DNA of 64,000 nt from Paracoccaceae bacterium (GTDB taxonomy: Bacteria; Pseudomonadota; Alphaproteobacteria; Rhodobacterales; Rhodobacteraceae): positions 1 through 64,000 of the forward strand of contig JAOGIM010000008.1 of NCBI GenBank assembly GCA_028150825.1, written 5' to 3'. The notes under the pieces are model-generated. The model did not search any database, was not told the origin of the DNA, and saw only the letters and a program-made list of their open reading frames with translations. A program made the translations under genes and the position numbers. The number at the start of each line of letters is the position of its first letter. The stretch's first letter is position 1. This document shows positions 30,716 to 40,327 of the stretch, piece by piece.

Positions 30716-33586
30716 ATGGCATACCATCAGACAGAAGAGCGCAGCCCGTTTCTGGACAGCAATCTTCAGATGACGTTGGCGCGACGTGGTGTCGAGCTTT
30801 TGGGACTTGGACTTATTGGTTTGGGCGTTCTGATTGGCATTATGATATCAAGCTATTCACCGGAAGATCCAAGTTGGTTATCCGCCACTGATGCGCCCGT
30901 TCAGAATATTCTGGGTGTAACTGGAGCGTCTATAGCAGCCCCGGTCATGCTTATTCTGGGATGGGCTAGTTGGTGTTTTGCGGCGTTAATTGCTGCTTGG
31001 GGTATCAGATGCTTCATGCATAAAGGGGCTGAGCGTGCCCTTTGGCGGTTGATCTTCTCACCCTTCGCTATTGCACTTATGGCGATCTATTGTGCCAGCC
31101 TTGTACCACCCTTGTTGTGGACCCATAGTTTTGGCATGGGTGGCCTGTTTGGGGACACTTTCTTACAACAGATTTTGACATTTTTACCCGTCAGACATGC
31201 GGTTGGTGTGACGATAGTATCCTTTGCAACTGGGATTATTTTTATAGCTATGTGCCTATATTGTATGGGATTTACTCGCACCGAACTGAGTTGGATCATA
31301 CGACTTTTACTGGTAGGTTTTGTGCTAAGTTATGCCGGTTTAATGACCCTTTTAAGTGGTGGTGCCAGCAGCGTGATGCAGACTTCGCGCACTTTACAGG
31401 CGCGCCAAAATCGCAGACATCAAAAACGCGGTCAAATATTTGTAAAACGCACCCAAGAGCCGGCTATGGCTGACCAACCCAAGCTCTTTATCCCACGTGC
31501 TCCTGATTTGGTTGGGGCGGGGGAGCAACTGGAACCTGAAGCCATTAAGACAAAACAGAAGCACAGCTTCCTTGCGCTGATGCCCGCTTTGATCAAGCGG
31601 CCAGAAAAAATGCTTGAGGCTGAGCTCTTTGAAAACTATGCGGATGATGATGTAACTGAAGTGCCTGGAGACGATCGCATTCGAGCAAAAATTAGTAAAG
31701 TCATTAAATCGCGCGTTCGAAGTGGTCCTGAACTTATTACGAAAACATCCCTAGTATCTAAGCGAACTGGACCGGATCAAGCCTGTGCTTTTGAAGACTA
31801 TCCTAATGCATCTGCCCGATTGGAGCCAGTTGTGAGCGCAGAAAAAGGCAGGTCAAAGAACGATCACCTGTCCGAAGATGAAATTGCGGTCGTTCAGGAT
31901 ATAGTTTCCCAAGAGACCGAAGGCGCTGACGCTTATTCACTTATTGCATCAGGCGTACTACCAAAAGTGGAAAGCAGAAAAGTTGTCCAACCGGCCGCAC
32001 GGCGGGATATTGCGCCATCTGCACGGGCCAAAAGTGAAGCACAGCCAAGTCTGCAATTTGAAGATAATTCAGCTGATTATGAACTTCCGCCACTGAGCCT
32101 TTTGTCCAACTCAATCAAAGTCGAGCGTCAGTACCTCTCCGACGAAGCGCTAGAAGAAAATGCCCGTCTGCTTGAGTCCGTTTTGGATGATTATGGAGTT
32201 CGGGGTGAAATCGTTTCAGTACGTCCAGGCCCAGTCGTCACTATGTACGAACTTGAGCCTGCTCCAGGTCTAAAAGCCAGTCGTGTCATTGGACTGTCAG
32301 ATGATATCGCGCGCTCGATGTCTGCTCTGTCTGCCCGTGTTTCGACGATTCCTGGGCGTACCGTTATTGGCATTGAATTGCCAAATGAAAGCCGCGAAAA
32401 AGTTGTTTTGCGCGAAATTTTATCTGCAAAAGCATTTGGGGATGGCAATCAGCGGCTTCCTATTGCTTTGGGCAAAGATATTTCTGGTGAGCCAATGGTG
32501 GTAAATCTGGCAAAGATGCCCCATCTGCTTATTGCTGGTACAACTGGTTCTGGTAAATCAGTTGCAATCAATACGATGATATTGTCGTTACTTTACAAGC
32601 TTACGCCCGAGGAATGTAGATTGATCATGATCGATCCCAAAATGCTCGAACTAAGTGTTTATGATGGTATTCCCCATTTACTAAGCCCAGTTGTCACCGA
32701 TCCCAAAAAGGCAGTCGTCGCTTTGAAGTGGGTCGTAGGCGAAATGGAAGAGCGTTATCGCAGAATGTCAAAAATGGGCGTGAGAAATATTGATGGCTAT
32801 AATGGACGCGTTGCCGATGCCTTGTCCAAGAAAGAAATGTTTAGGCGAACAGTCCAGACAGGATTTGATGATCAAACGGGAGAGCCGATTTTTGAGACCG
32901 AAGAATTCGCACCTGAGAAAATTCCCTATATTGTTGTAATTGTAGACGAAATGGCAGATCTCATGATGGTTGCTGGAAAAGAGATTGAAGCCTGTATACA
33001 GCGGCTGGCGCAAATGGCGCGCGCCTCTGGCATTCATCTTATAATGGCGACGCAGAGGCCTTCCGTAGATGTCATAACTGGGACAATCAAAGCAAACTTT
33101 CCAACGCGGATATCATTTCAAGTGACCAGTAAAATTGATAGCCGTACAATTCTTGGAGAAATGGGCGCGGAGCAGCTTTTGGGTATGGGAGATATGCTTT
33201 ACATGGCTGGTGGATCCAAGATCACCCGTTGCCATGGGCCTTTCGTAAGCGACGAAGAAGTTGAAGAGGTAGTAAGCCATCTTAAGGCCTATGGTCCCCC
33301 ACAATATAAAAGTGGTGTTGCTGATGGACCAGGGGATGGAAATATGGAAGGTATTGATTTGGTACTTGGCCTAGGTGGCAATACAGATGGCGAAGATGCA
33401 CTTTATGATCAAGCCGTTTCAATTGTTTTGAAAGATCGCAAATGTTCTACTAGTTATATACAGCGCAAGCTTGCTATAGGATATAATAAAGCGGCGCGGC
33501 TGGTTGAGCAGATGGAGGACGAACGTCTTGTCACACCCGCCAATCATGTTGGTAAACGCGACATCCTGATCCCTGAGCAGCAATAA
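30716..33586 (+). CDS. ftsK: DNA translocase FtsK
   Basis: FtsK couples division to chromosome segregation, anchoring at the septum and pumping DNA toward dif. The ATG at 30716 has AGAGG five bases upstream; the open frame before it overlaps the aminotransferase gene. The 956 residues comprise four to five membrane helices (about 25-205), a variable linker (about 210-440), the motor domain with Walker A GTTGSGKS and Walker [18 protein letters not shown], and a C-terminal gamma winged helix recognising polar DNA motifs ([22 protein letters not shown]). All parts look intact. Confidence 0.96.
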   Translation: MAYHQTEERSPFLDSNLQMTLARRGVELLGLGLIGLGVLIGIMISSYSPEDPSWLSATDAPVQNILGVTGASIAAPVMLILGWASWCFAALIAAWGIRCFMHKGAERALWRLIFSPFAIALMAIYCASLVPPLLWTHSFGMGGLFGDTFLQQILTFLPVRHAVGVTIVSFATGIIFIAMCLYCMGFTRTELSWIIRLLLVGFVLSYAGLMTLLSGGASSVMQTSRTLQARQNRRHQKRGQIFVKRTQEPAMADQPKLFIPRAPDLVGAGEQLEPEAIKTKQKHSFLALMPALIKRPEKMLEAELFENYADDDVTEVPGDDRIRAKISKVIKSRVRSGPELITKTSLVSKRTGPDQACAFEDYPNASARLEPVVSAEKGRSKNDHLSEDEIAVVQDIVSQETEGADAYSLIASGVLPKVESRKVVQPAARRDIAPSARAKSEAQPSLQFEDNSADYELPPLSLLSNSIKVERQYLSDEALEENARLLESVLDDYGVRGEIVSVRPGPVVTMYELEPAPGLKASRVIGLSDDIARSMSALSARVSTIPGRTVIGIELPNESREKVVLREILSAKAFGDGNQRLPIALGKDISGEPMVVNLAKMPHLLIAGTTGSGKSVAINTMILSLLYKLTPEECRLIMIDPKMLELSVYDGIPHLLSPVVTDPKKAVVALKWVVGEMEERYRRMSKMGVRNIDGYNGRVADALSKKEMFRRTVQTGFDDQTGEPIFETEEFAPEKIPYIVVIVDEMADLMMVAGKEIEACIQRLAQMARASGIHLIMATQRPSVDVITGTIKANFPTRISFQVTSKIDSRTILGEMGAEQLLGMGDMLYMAGGSKITRCHGPFVSDEEVEEVVSHLKAYGPPQYKSGVADGPGDGNMEGIDLVLGLGGNTDGEDALYDQAVSIVLKDRKCSTSYIQRKLAIGYNKAARLVEQMEDERLVTPANHVGKRDILIPEQQ

Positions 33587-33655
33587 ATTGCCGATGCTTG
33601 CACGTTTATGGTTCTTAGGGCTGTCCTTCAATATTTTCATGAGTAAGTTGGTCGA

Positions 33656-34261
33656 ATGATGATTAGTCGGTTAATTTTAATACTGTCCCTTGGATTGCTT
33701 GCATCCCCACTTAGTGCTGAAAAAATTACTTTGGGCGCGTTGTCTGCATATTTGAATGGTTTAACAACATTTCAAGCAAACTTTACTCAAATCAGCGCTG
33801 ATAGCAGCCTTTCAACTGGAGCCCTTTATATTAAGCGGCCGGGTCGCGTGCGGTTTGAATACGATCCACCTAATAACGCTCTTGTGCTTGCCGCTGGAGG
33901 ACAATTGGCCATTTTTGATCCAAAGGGAAATTTAGAGCCCGAAAGCTATCCACTTAGTAAAACACCATTGTCTCTCATCCTGGCTGATACTATTAATCTA
34001 GCAGAGGACAAAATGGTCACAGGTCATGAATATGATGGCATATCCACAATTTTGACCGTCCAAGACCCCAATTTCTCTGAGCGTGGTATTATCCGTTTGG
34101 TATTTACTGGACCGGTACCGCAACTTCGCCAATGGTTAATACAGGATCAGAACGGAGATCAAACAGTGGTTGTTTTAAATGATATGGAAACGCATCTTAG
34201 CCTTCCTGAAGGCCTTTTTAATATCCTTCTAAACCGGGAAAAGCGTAAATCTAAAAATTAG
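33656..34261 (+). CDS. lolA: Outer-membrane lipoprotein carrier protein LolA
   Basis: LolA carries lipoproteins across the periplasm from LolCDE to the outer membrane. The 201-residue precursor has a signal peptide LILILSLGLLASPLSA cleaved before EKITL, then the half-barrel with TFQANFTQISADSSLSTG, KRPGRVRFEYDPPNN and VLNDMETHLSLPEGLF. Two consecutive ATG codons begin the gene. The ftsK-lolA order is common in the group. Confidence 0.92.
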   Translation: MMISRLILILSLGLLASPLSAEKITLGALSAYLNGLTTFQANFTQISADSSLSTGALYIKRPGRVRFEYDPPNNALVLAAGGQLAIFDPKGNLEPESYPLSKTPLSLILADTINLAEDKMVTGHEYDGISTILTVQDPNFSERGIIRLVFTGPVPQLRQWLIQDQNGDQTVVVLNDMETHLSLPEGLFNILLNREKRKSKN

Positions 34262-34334
34262 TATATCCAATTATAACCTGAGACCTCTTACCGCCGTAAT
34301 TACGTCTAGACCGTATTACTTTTAACTTTTTTAA

Positions 34335-34922
34335 CTATAAACGACCACATCCTTTGAGCTGGCGACGGTACATAGAAGAACGGCGGTCTACTTTATTAGC
34401 CACTTTCAAGAGCCATGATTTGTTTCGGTAACTGCCTCGCGCATAGCCAGTTTGACCCTCATGATAGGCCAAATATTGATTTTTAGAATTCGATAGAGAG
34501 ATTTTATTTCGTCTTTTGGTTTCAACCATATACCAGCCCATAAAATCAGTGGCATCGCGTATGTTGCTGCGCCTTGCGACAAAGCGGCCTGTCGACTGTT
34601 TGTACTCATTCCAAGTGCCATCTAAGGCTTGGGCATATCCATATGCAGAACTTTGTCTGCCTCGGGGTATGATGCCAAGAAAATAGCGCATAGGCGTTTT
34701 AGCATTACTGCGGAAACGGCTTTCTTGGTGAATTATAGCCATTTGTACATTAACTGGTACCCCCCAGCGTTTTTCAGTTAATTTAAAGGCTCTGTAAAAA
34801 TGCGGCCGCTGTTCTAAAATTGAACACGCATTATCTAAATTGCGCGGGGCACTTCCCGAGGAAAAAACACCACACGAACCGATTAAAACTGCTAGACAAA
34901 GCATGCGAAGGGGTCTGCGCAT
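34335..34922 (-). CDS. SLT-domain lytic transglycosylase, putative lipoprotein
   Basis: The frame opens at 34964, but the ATG at 34922 gives MRRPLRMLCLAVLIGSC, a lipoprotein signal with the lipidated cysteine at residue 17, so this start is preferred. The mature part is a transglycosylase SLT domain with the catalytic Glu in IIHQESRFRS, AYGYAQALDGTW and YLAYHEGQTGYARGSY. It would cleave peptidoglycan glycan strands at the outer or inner membrane. It converges with lolA. Confidence 0.88.
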   Translation of the reverse strand: MRRPLRMLCLAVLIGSCGVFSSGSAPRNLDNACSILEQRPHFYRAFKLTEKRWGVPVNVQMAIIHQESRFRSNAKTPMRYFLGIIPRGRQSSAYGYAQALDGTWNEYKQSTGRFVARRSNIRDATDFMGWYMVETKRRNKISLSNSKNQYLAYHEGQTGYARGSYRNKSWLLKVANKVDRRSSMYRRQLKGCGRL

Positions 34923-35192
34923 AAGCCACTCACTTTTATGATTTGTTTTTTTATCATATAACATTTTTCTCGTCGACAGAAGACAAATTCCAAATCAAAT
35001 AGGCAATGATTTAATGGAATTGCGCGCAAATTTTCATCATTAGTTGCTTCAATTTAGTTAAGTCAGATGTGTGGGTTAGACAAGCTGCGAATGTCCAAAA
35101 AATCATTACAGACTGGTTCTGGTAATTTAGACTCTTTTATTGGACAAAAGCCCCTTGAAAGAAGTAATAATCACGAGTAGGGGCTTATTGAT

Positions 35193-35519
35193 ATGTTTAC
35201 TCAAAGCGCAAAATATTATCTAGGTCAGGTCGTCCGGCATAAAAAACATCCCTTTAGGGGAGTTGTTTTTGACGTAGATCCAGAATTTAACAATACTGAG
35301 GAATGGTACCAGTCTATTCCTGAAGAGGCGCGGCCGGTAAAGGATCAACCCTACTATCACCTGCTTGCTGAGAATGATCATAGTTTTTATGTAGCGTATG
35401 TCTCAGAGCAGAACCTTATTGAAGATATAACGGGAGAGCCGGTTGGACATCCCGATATCCCAGATCTGTTTGGGCCGTTTCAGGACGGGCATTACCCTTT
35501 GCATTTTCAATTTAATTAA
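35193..35519 (+). CDS. hspQ: Heat-shock protein HspQ
   Basis: The 108-residue protein is a YccV-like beta fold with the family segments KYYLGQVVRHKKHPFRG, VVFDVDPEF, DQPYYHLLAENDHSFYVAYVSEQNL and HPDIPDLFGPF. In enterobacteria HspQ is a specificity-enhancing factor for Lon. TAGGGG eight bases before the ATG is the ribosome site. CTTGAAA near 35154 resembles a heat-shock -35 element, but no matching -10 at a workable distance from the start was found. Confidence 0.93.
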   Translation: MFTQSAKYYLGQVVRHKKHPFRGVVFDVDPEFNNTEEWYQSIPEEARPVKDQPYYHLLAENDHSFYVAYVSEQNLIEDITGEPVGHPDIPDLFGPFQDGHYPLHFQFN

Positions 35520-35594
35520 AATTGGCTTTAAAACTTAAAGACGTATATCGTATAAAGACCATATTAGTTGCATCGACACATGCCGGATTAATGT

Positions 35595-37172
35595 TTAGTA
35601 TCCGATAGCACAGCCATCTTTTCTGGGATCTGAGGCACCTTCCAAAACACCTTTCTCGTGCATGAATATTGCCTGTGATCCACCGATAGCCGGAACATTC
35701 TGATTTATGCTGTGACCAAGATCGGCGAGCGCCTGCACCACTTCTGGTGCATAGCCGCGTTCAATTTTAAGCGTTCCTGCTTCTGAAAAGCATCTGGGTG
35801 CATCTATCGCCTCTTGAGGGGAAAGTGAGAAATCTAGCATATTGCTCACTATTCGTGAATGACCCGTTGACTGATACTGGCCACCCATCACGCCAAACGG
35901 CATCACCACTCGGTTGTCCTGACGCAGAATTGCGGGGATAATAGTATGCATTGGCCTGTGTCCACCATGTAATTCGTTTGCATGGCCTAGGGTAAGGTTA
36001 AACCCAGCCCCCCTATTTTGAAACAATACACCATAGCGATTACTGGCAATACCTGAACCAAAGCTGTCAAAAATGGAATAAATGAGCGAGACGACCATGC
36101 GGTCTTTATCTATGACGGTGATGTAGATTGTGTCTTTATGGGGAGCCTCGCTAAGCCCCGGTTTTGTCGTCATTGCTTTACTTAAATCAATTAGGCTCGC
36201 CAGGCGTTTTGCGGTGTCTATCGACAGCATCTCTTCCAGCGCAGTCGTATTATTAGGATCGGCAACGATGCGGTTGCGTGCGTCATAGGCAAGCTTGGTT
36301 GCTTCTGCCTCTATGTGGGCTCTCTGCGCTCCGAAAGGGTCCAGCGCTGCTATGTCAAATTGAGCCAGAATGTTGAGTAATAAAATAGCCGTTGCACCCT
36401 GTCCGTTTGGTGGGTGTTCAACCAATTCCATGCCCTTGTAATGGCCCGCAATTGGATCTGTATAAAAAGCCTTCTGCTCTATGAAATCTTCCAAAGTATG
36501 AGCGCCTCCCAAAGCCTGTAGGGACGTCACCATGTCTTCTGCAACATTACCTCGGTAAAAACCGTCACGACCCTTTAAAGCTATTTTCTCGAGAACTTCG
36601 GCCTGACCAGGAGCTACGAATATGTCCCCAACTTGCAGTGCTTTTCCGGCTTGAGAAAATTTTGATGTGGCACTGTCATTCAGGCGATGGACCGCACTGG
36701 ACCAGTCGTACGCAACCTTTGGTGCCACCGGCACGCCTTCTCTGGCATATTTTATGGCCGGTGCAAGGATCGCATCAAGCCCCAACGTACCCCAATCATT
36801 GCTTAATTGACAAAACGCATCAATAGCTCCTGGTATAGTTACCGCGTCAACGCTCTCGGTTGGTATAACGCTATAACCTTTATTGCGCATCATCTGTGCA
36901 CTCAGCCCCATGGGTGCTTTTCCTGAGCCGTTCATGGCCTTTATCTTGTCTGTACCTGCCGGTGAAAACAGAACAAAGCAATCCCCACCAATCCCTGTCA
37001 TCTGTGGTTCGCACAAGCCCAGCAGTACCGCCCCCGCAATAGCCGCATCCATCGCATTGCCGCCACGCTCTAATATATTAATGGCAGTTTTAGCTGCTAG
37101 TGGGTGAGACGTAGCACAAAGCCCGTTTTGGGCAAATACTGGTGATCTACCAGGCAAATGAAAATCACGCAT
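35595..37172 (-). CDS. Gamma-glutamyltransferase family protein
   Basis: The 525-residue protein is an Ntn hydrolase precursor of the gamma-glutamyltransferase/glutathione hydrolase family. The autoprocessing threonine is in HKDTIYITVIDKD, near residue 345, and the large-subunit region has ERGGNAMDAAIAG and MTGIGGDCFVL. No signal peptide is visible, which fits the cytoplasmic group of family members and makes a role on substrates other than periplasmic glutathione possible. It is flanked by convergent hspQ and a gene-poor stretch upstream. Confidence 0.9.
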   Translation of the reverse strand: MRDFHLPGRSPVFAQNGLCATSHPLAAKTAINILERGGNAMDAAIAGAVLLGLCEPQMTGIGGDCFVLFSPAGTDKIKAMNGSGKAPMGLSAQMMRNKGYSVIPTESVDAVTIPGAIDAFCQLSNDWGTLGLDAILAPAIKYAREGVPVAPKVAYDWSSAVHRLNDSATSKFSQAGKALQVGDIFVAPGQAEVLEKIALKGRDGFYRGNVAEDMVTSLQALGGAHTLEDFIEQKAFYTDPIAGHYKGMELVEHPPNGQGATAILLLNILAQFDIAALDPFGAQRAHIEAEATKLAYDARNRIVADPNNTTALEEMLSIDTAKRLASLIDLSKAMTTKPGLSEAPHKDTIYITVIDKDRMVVSLIYSIFDSFGSGIASNRYGVLFQNRGAGFNLTLGHANELHGGHRPMHTIIPAILRQDNRVVMPFGVMGGQYQSTGHSRIVSNMLDFSLSPQEAIDAPRCFSEAGTLKIERGYAPEVVQALADLGHSINQNVPAIGGSQAIFMHEKGVLEGASDPRKDGCAIGY

Positions 37173-37648
37173 TTTAACTTTCTCCCATTGGTCTCACGAA
37201 TAGTATCTGAAACTGTCATCATAATACCAGTGAATATTCGGGGAGGGGAAGACGTGTCTGTTGCCAGCCATTTTCTGCTGGCAAAGGTCTGGTCGGTGTC
37301 GAGCCACCCGTATAAGCTATTATCAAATATGCGATAGGTTTAAGGTCGCAATAAGTGCGAAAAAGGAGGGATTTAGGCAAATCAAACCAGGTTTGTAAGA
37401 ATTATCTAAAGGCTGGTTTGAAGATTGAGGATATTGATGCCCTGGAGTCGCTTATTGTATACCTCGTCAGAAATAACGGAAATCAGCCTACAGCTAAAGC
37501 CGCCTCTAGGCAGTTTCTTTTTTTTACTAGAGTAGGTTGCCATGGGCCGACACTTCGCTAAAGAATTAAAATTGGCGCAAGTATCAAAAATTTTTGTTGA
37601 AAATTGATTTTCCTACAAGGACCCCTTTAATTTTATGTCCTGCTTAAG
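37173..37648. other. Gene-poor region upstream of the gamma-glutamyltransferase gene
   Basis: About 475 bases. A 68-codon frame starting with GTG at 37355 has no ribosome site and no recognisable similarity and is not called. The region holds the inverted repeat at 37261-37284 and adjoins the decayed kinase gene. Confidence 0.5.
37261..37284. repeat. Perfect 8-bp inverted repeat upstream of the gamma-glutamyltransferase gene
   Basis: TTGCCAGC (37261-37268) and GCTGGCAA (37277-37284) flank an 8-base loop about 90 bases before the minus-strand gene start. No T tract follows. An operator role is possible but unproven. Confidence 0.4.
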
Positions 37649-37841
37649 TCAGCTCTCAACATCATGTTCGACATTATTATTGAGCACTTCTGCTAGTATA
37701 AGTTCTATGAAATAGAAACCCTTTGCCTGAGGCCTGTCCGCCATAAAATGCTCTTTCAGGTCTTTGAGCATTTTGAGAACGATCAAAAATCTTAAGTATC
37801 TCTAATTTCAAGCCTATTTCGTGCCAAATCATTTTATCCAT
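37649..37841 (-). pseudogene. Remnant of an RsbW-like anti-sigma-factor kinase
   Basis: On the minus strand, a frame starting with ATG at 37841 reads MDKMIWHEIGLKLEILK, like the N terminus of RsbW-type kinases. A second frame then reads LKMLKDLKEHF followed by FIELILAEVLNNNVEH, the N-box of HATPase_c anti-sigma kinases (family form ELVLAEALNNVVEHA). The two parts are in different frames and the second ends in TGA at 37649-37651, before the remaining ATP-binding boxes. The gene is therefore frameshifted and truncated. It lies directly behind the STAS gene, the usual order of partner-switching modules. The identification rests on reading the motif by eye. Confidence 0.6.
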
Positions 37842-37847
37842 CCAGTT

Positions 37848-38201
37848 TTAGGCTAATTGAGTTCCCGTCAAAGCTAAATCCGCATCTTCATAAATATCGA
37901 AGATTGCATCCATCTTGGTAAGTCTACATAAGTTCTTGAAAAGGTACCAAGTTGACAAAGATTAAACTTTCGGTAACTGGCCCATAACTTCCATAACGCT
38001 AACAATGGCTTCTAAGCTGCTTGAGCCTATATATATGGCGCTTTCTAAATTAAGAATGATCCGCTCAGTTGTTTTGGCAACCGCAGAAAGGATAATATCC
38101 GTGAACTTTATAACACAAGCCGCATCGATGCGGTCTGTACTTATTCGAAGAGTCACAGAACCACCGTGTTTTTCAATATCGAATGTCATTATAATTCCCA
38201 T
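37848..38201 (-). pseudogene. STAS-domain anti-anti-sigma factor gene with in-frame stop
   Basis: The first 79 codons encode a STAS domain (FDIEKHGGSVTLRIS, RIILNLESAIYIGSSSLEA) and end at TAA (37962-37964). Reading on in the same frame gives 37 more codons including CRLTKMDAIFDIYEDADLAL, which matches the normal C terminus of these proteins, up to TAA at 37848. One nonsense codon therefore interrupts an otherwise complete gene of about 117 codons. The usual DSSGLG motif around the phosphorylated serine has become GSSSLE, which also points to relaxed selection. A sequencing error is the main alternative. Confidence 0.75.
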
Positions 38202-38274
38202 GGATTGCGTATCAGTGAAAGGCTAGACGGGAAAGGTTGCTTTTTGTACATAGAAATTAAAAAGGAGTGTTAGA

Positions 38275-39447
38275 TTGGAAAAAGTTGTTATTTGTGGAGC
38301 CGCGCGTACACCGATTTGTAAGTTCCAAGGGAATTTTGATGGCATTCCTGTGGCAGATTTGGGCGGAAGTGCAATTAAGGCTGCTATGACTGGGGCAGGT
38401 GTGAATTCGGTTGATGAGGTGGTTATGGGCAATGTGTTGCCCGCTGGCCAAGGTCAGGCCCCTGCGCGGCAAGCGGGCTTTGCTGCAGGTCTTGATGCGT
38501 CTGTTCCCGCGACGACCTTGAATAAAATGTGTGGTTCTGGAATGAAAACCACTATGATCGCTTTTGACCAGATTTCGTTGGGTTACACGGATGTGATGGC
38601 GGTTGGCGGTATGGAGAGCATGTCCAATGCGCCATATCTATTGCCAAAAATGCGATCTGGCGCACGCCTTGGACATGGCGAAGTAAAGGATCACATGTTT
38701 CTTGATGGGTTAGAGGACGCTTATCAAAAAGGGCGTCTAATGGGGGCATTTGCGGAAGATTGTGCAGAAAAATATCAATTCACCCGCGAGGCTCAGGACG
38801 ATTATGCTCTGACGTCTTTGTCCAATGCGATCAAGGCACGAGAGGTGGGCGCATTTGAAAATGAGATTACTGGGTTTTCTTACAAGACTCGCACAGGTGA
38901 TATTACGATTTCAAATGATGAACAGCCAGATAAAGCGTGCCCTGAAAAGATACCGCTTCTCAAACCGGCCTTCCGCAAAGATGGAACTGTGACAGCTGCA
39001 AATTCTTCATCTATTTCAGATGGAGCTGCTGCGCTAGTTTTAGCCTCAAAGTCTTGTGCCGATCAAAATGATCTGACTGTTCGCGCGCGCATCTTGGGCC
39101 ATGCGAGCCATGCACAGGAACCGAGCTGGTTTGCCACGGCACCTATTCCAGCGGCGCAAAAGTTACTCTACAGCATCGGCTGGGCTGTGGATGATGTTGA
39201 GCTTTGGGAAGTGAACGAAGCCTTTGCCGTCGTCCCAATGGCCTTTATGCAAGACATGGGTATTGCTCGTGACAAGATAAATATCCATGGCGGTGCATGC
39301 GCATTGGGTCATCCAATAGGAGCTTCGGGTGCGCGCATAATTGTGACCTTGCTGAATGCGATGGAGCGATATGACCTCAAGCGTGGTGTTGCTGCTATCT
39401 GTATCGGAGGCGGTGAAGGCACTGCGATTGCAATCGAGCGCAGTTAA
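38275..39447 (+). CDS. Acetyl-CoA C-acetyltransferase (thiolase)
   Basis: The 390-residue enzyme condenses or cleaves acetoacetyl-CoA type substrates. The acyl-accepting Cys is in NKMCGSGMK near residue 88, with the active-site His in GGACALGHPIGASGARI and Cys in AICIGGGEG at the C terminus. The start is a TTG at 38275 with AAGGAG about seven bases upstream. No reductase or phaC gene adjoins it, so a role in polyhydroxyalkanoate, amino-acid or fatty-acid metabolism cannot be decided. Confidence 0.93.
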   Translation: MEKVVICGAARTPICKFQGNFDGIPVADLGGSAIKAAMTGAGVNSVDEVVMGNVLPAGQGQAPARQAGFAAGLDASVPATTLNKMCGSGMKTTMIAFDQISLGYTDVMAVGGMESMSNAPYLLPKMRSGARLGHGEVKDHMFLDGLEDAYQKGRLMGAFAEDCAEKYQFTREAQDDYALTSLSNAIKAREVGAFENEITGFSYKTRTGDITISNDEQPDKACPEKIPLLKPAFRKDGTVTAANSSSISDGAAALVLASKSCADQNDLTVRARILGHASHAQEPSWFATAPIPAAQKLLYSIGWAVDDVELWEVNEAFAVVPMAFMQDMGIARDKINIHGGACALGHPIGASGARIIVTLLNAMERYDLKRGVAAICIGGGEGTAIAIERS

Positions 39448-39547
39448 ATGTGTTGATTATATGTGCTTACAAAAAGTACTGATGTAACTGAACTACAGAG
39501 AAAGTGATTGCATTGATTTGATGGCAACAGTTTCGGAGAAAATGTTT

Positions 39548-40222
39548 CTATCCACTCACGGCCTTGGGAAGAATAACAATTTCCACGCGCCGGTTTTGGG
39601 AACGCTCTTGGGCAGTCAGGTTAGATGCGGTAGGTTGATCTTCGCCACGGCCCATCGTCATAATTCTTGAAGGGTCAACCCCATTATTAAGCAAGACTCT
39701 GGAAATACTTTCAGCGAATCCTGCGGAGAGAATATGATTGTAACTGGCAGCACCAGTATTGTCAGTATGACCGACGACCTGAATGCCTGTATCTGGGTAA
39801 GATCGCAAATTATTCGACAAAGTGTGCAAATCTGCTATGAGATCGGAACGCAAAGAAGTACTATTAATTGAAAACAAGATATCCTGTGGTAGGGACACAA
39901 TTAGTTGATCGCCCGTATTTTTGAATGAGATTTTTGCGCTTTCCATGTCTCGGCGCAAATCTGATTCTAGTTTATCCAGCTGATTGCTACTAAGTACACT
40001 AGCGTGGCTTCCAAGGCCTGCGTTTTTCAAGACGTGACCGCGTCAATCAGTGCCACCATCACTGTTCTGAAAGTTGCCTACGGCACTCTTAAGTTCACCA
40101 ATAATTCTGCTCTTTTTTGTTTTATCATAATTATTTGGTGTATCAAATATTTCAACTTTAAAACAGGCACTTAGTGCAATTAACCCTATAAGAGAAAAGC
40201 AATTTTTTTTTTAAAGTTTCAC
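39548..40222 (-). pseudogene. OmpA-family lipoprotein gene interrupted by in-frame stops
   Basis: The intact 160-codon part (39548-40030) encodes an OmpA-type peptidoglycan-binding domain with LPQDILFSINSTSLR, VVGHTDNTGAASYNHILS, MGRGEDQPTASNL and SQNRRVEI. Upstream in the same frame, across a TGA at 40043-40045, lies a lipoprotein signal reading CFSLIGLIALSAC plus the linker. A further TAA (40211-40213) precedes it after a possible GTG start at 40222, next to a run of ten A residues. Without readthrough the remaining domain would lack its signal and stay in the cytoplasm, so the gene is probably non-functional. Confidence 0.7.
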
Positions 40223-40327
40223 AGTCCACCTGCAAAAAATCAAATATACTATATTTTATAAGTCATTTTTCGAATCCTGATAGTTGCATTCTTTACATGC
40301 GCGAAATAGTGCCGTTTCATTTGATGA

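Noticed and set aside
35150-35192. A heat-shock promoter (CTTGAAA) before hspQ.
   Set aside because: The best -10 candidate at the required distance would start transcription inside the coding region.
37355-37561. A 68-codon frame (GTG start).
   Set aside because: No ribosome site, no recognisable domain, and it lies in a zone of decayed genes.
40043-40045. TGA in the OmpA lipoprotein gene as a selenocysteine or other recoding site.
   Set aside because: OmpA lipoproteins have no selenocysteine at this linker position, and another stop codon lies further upstream in the same frame.
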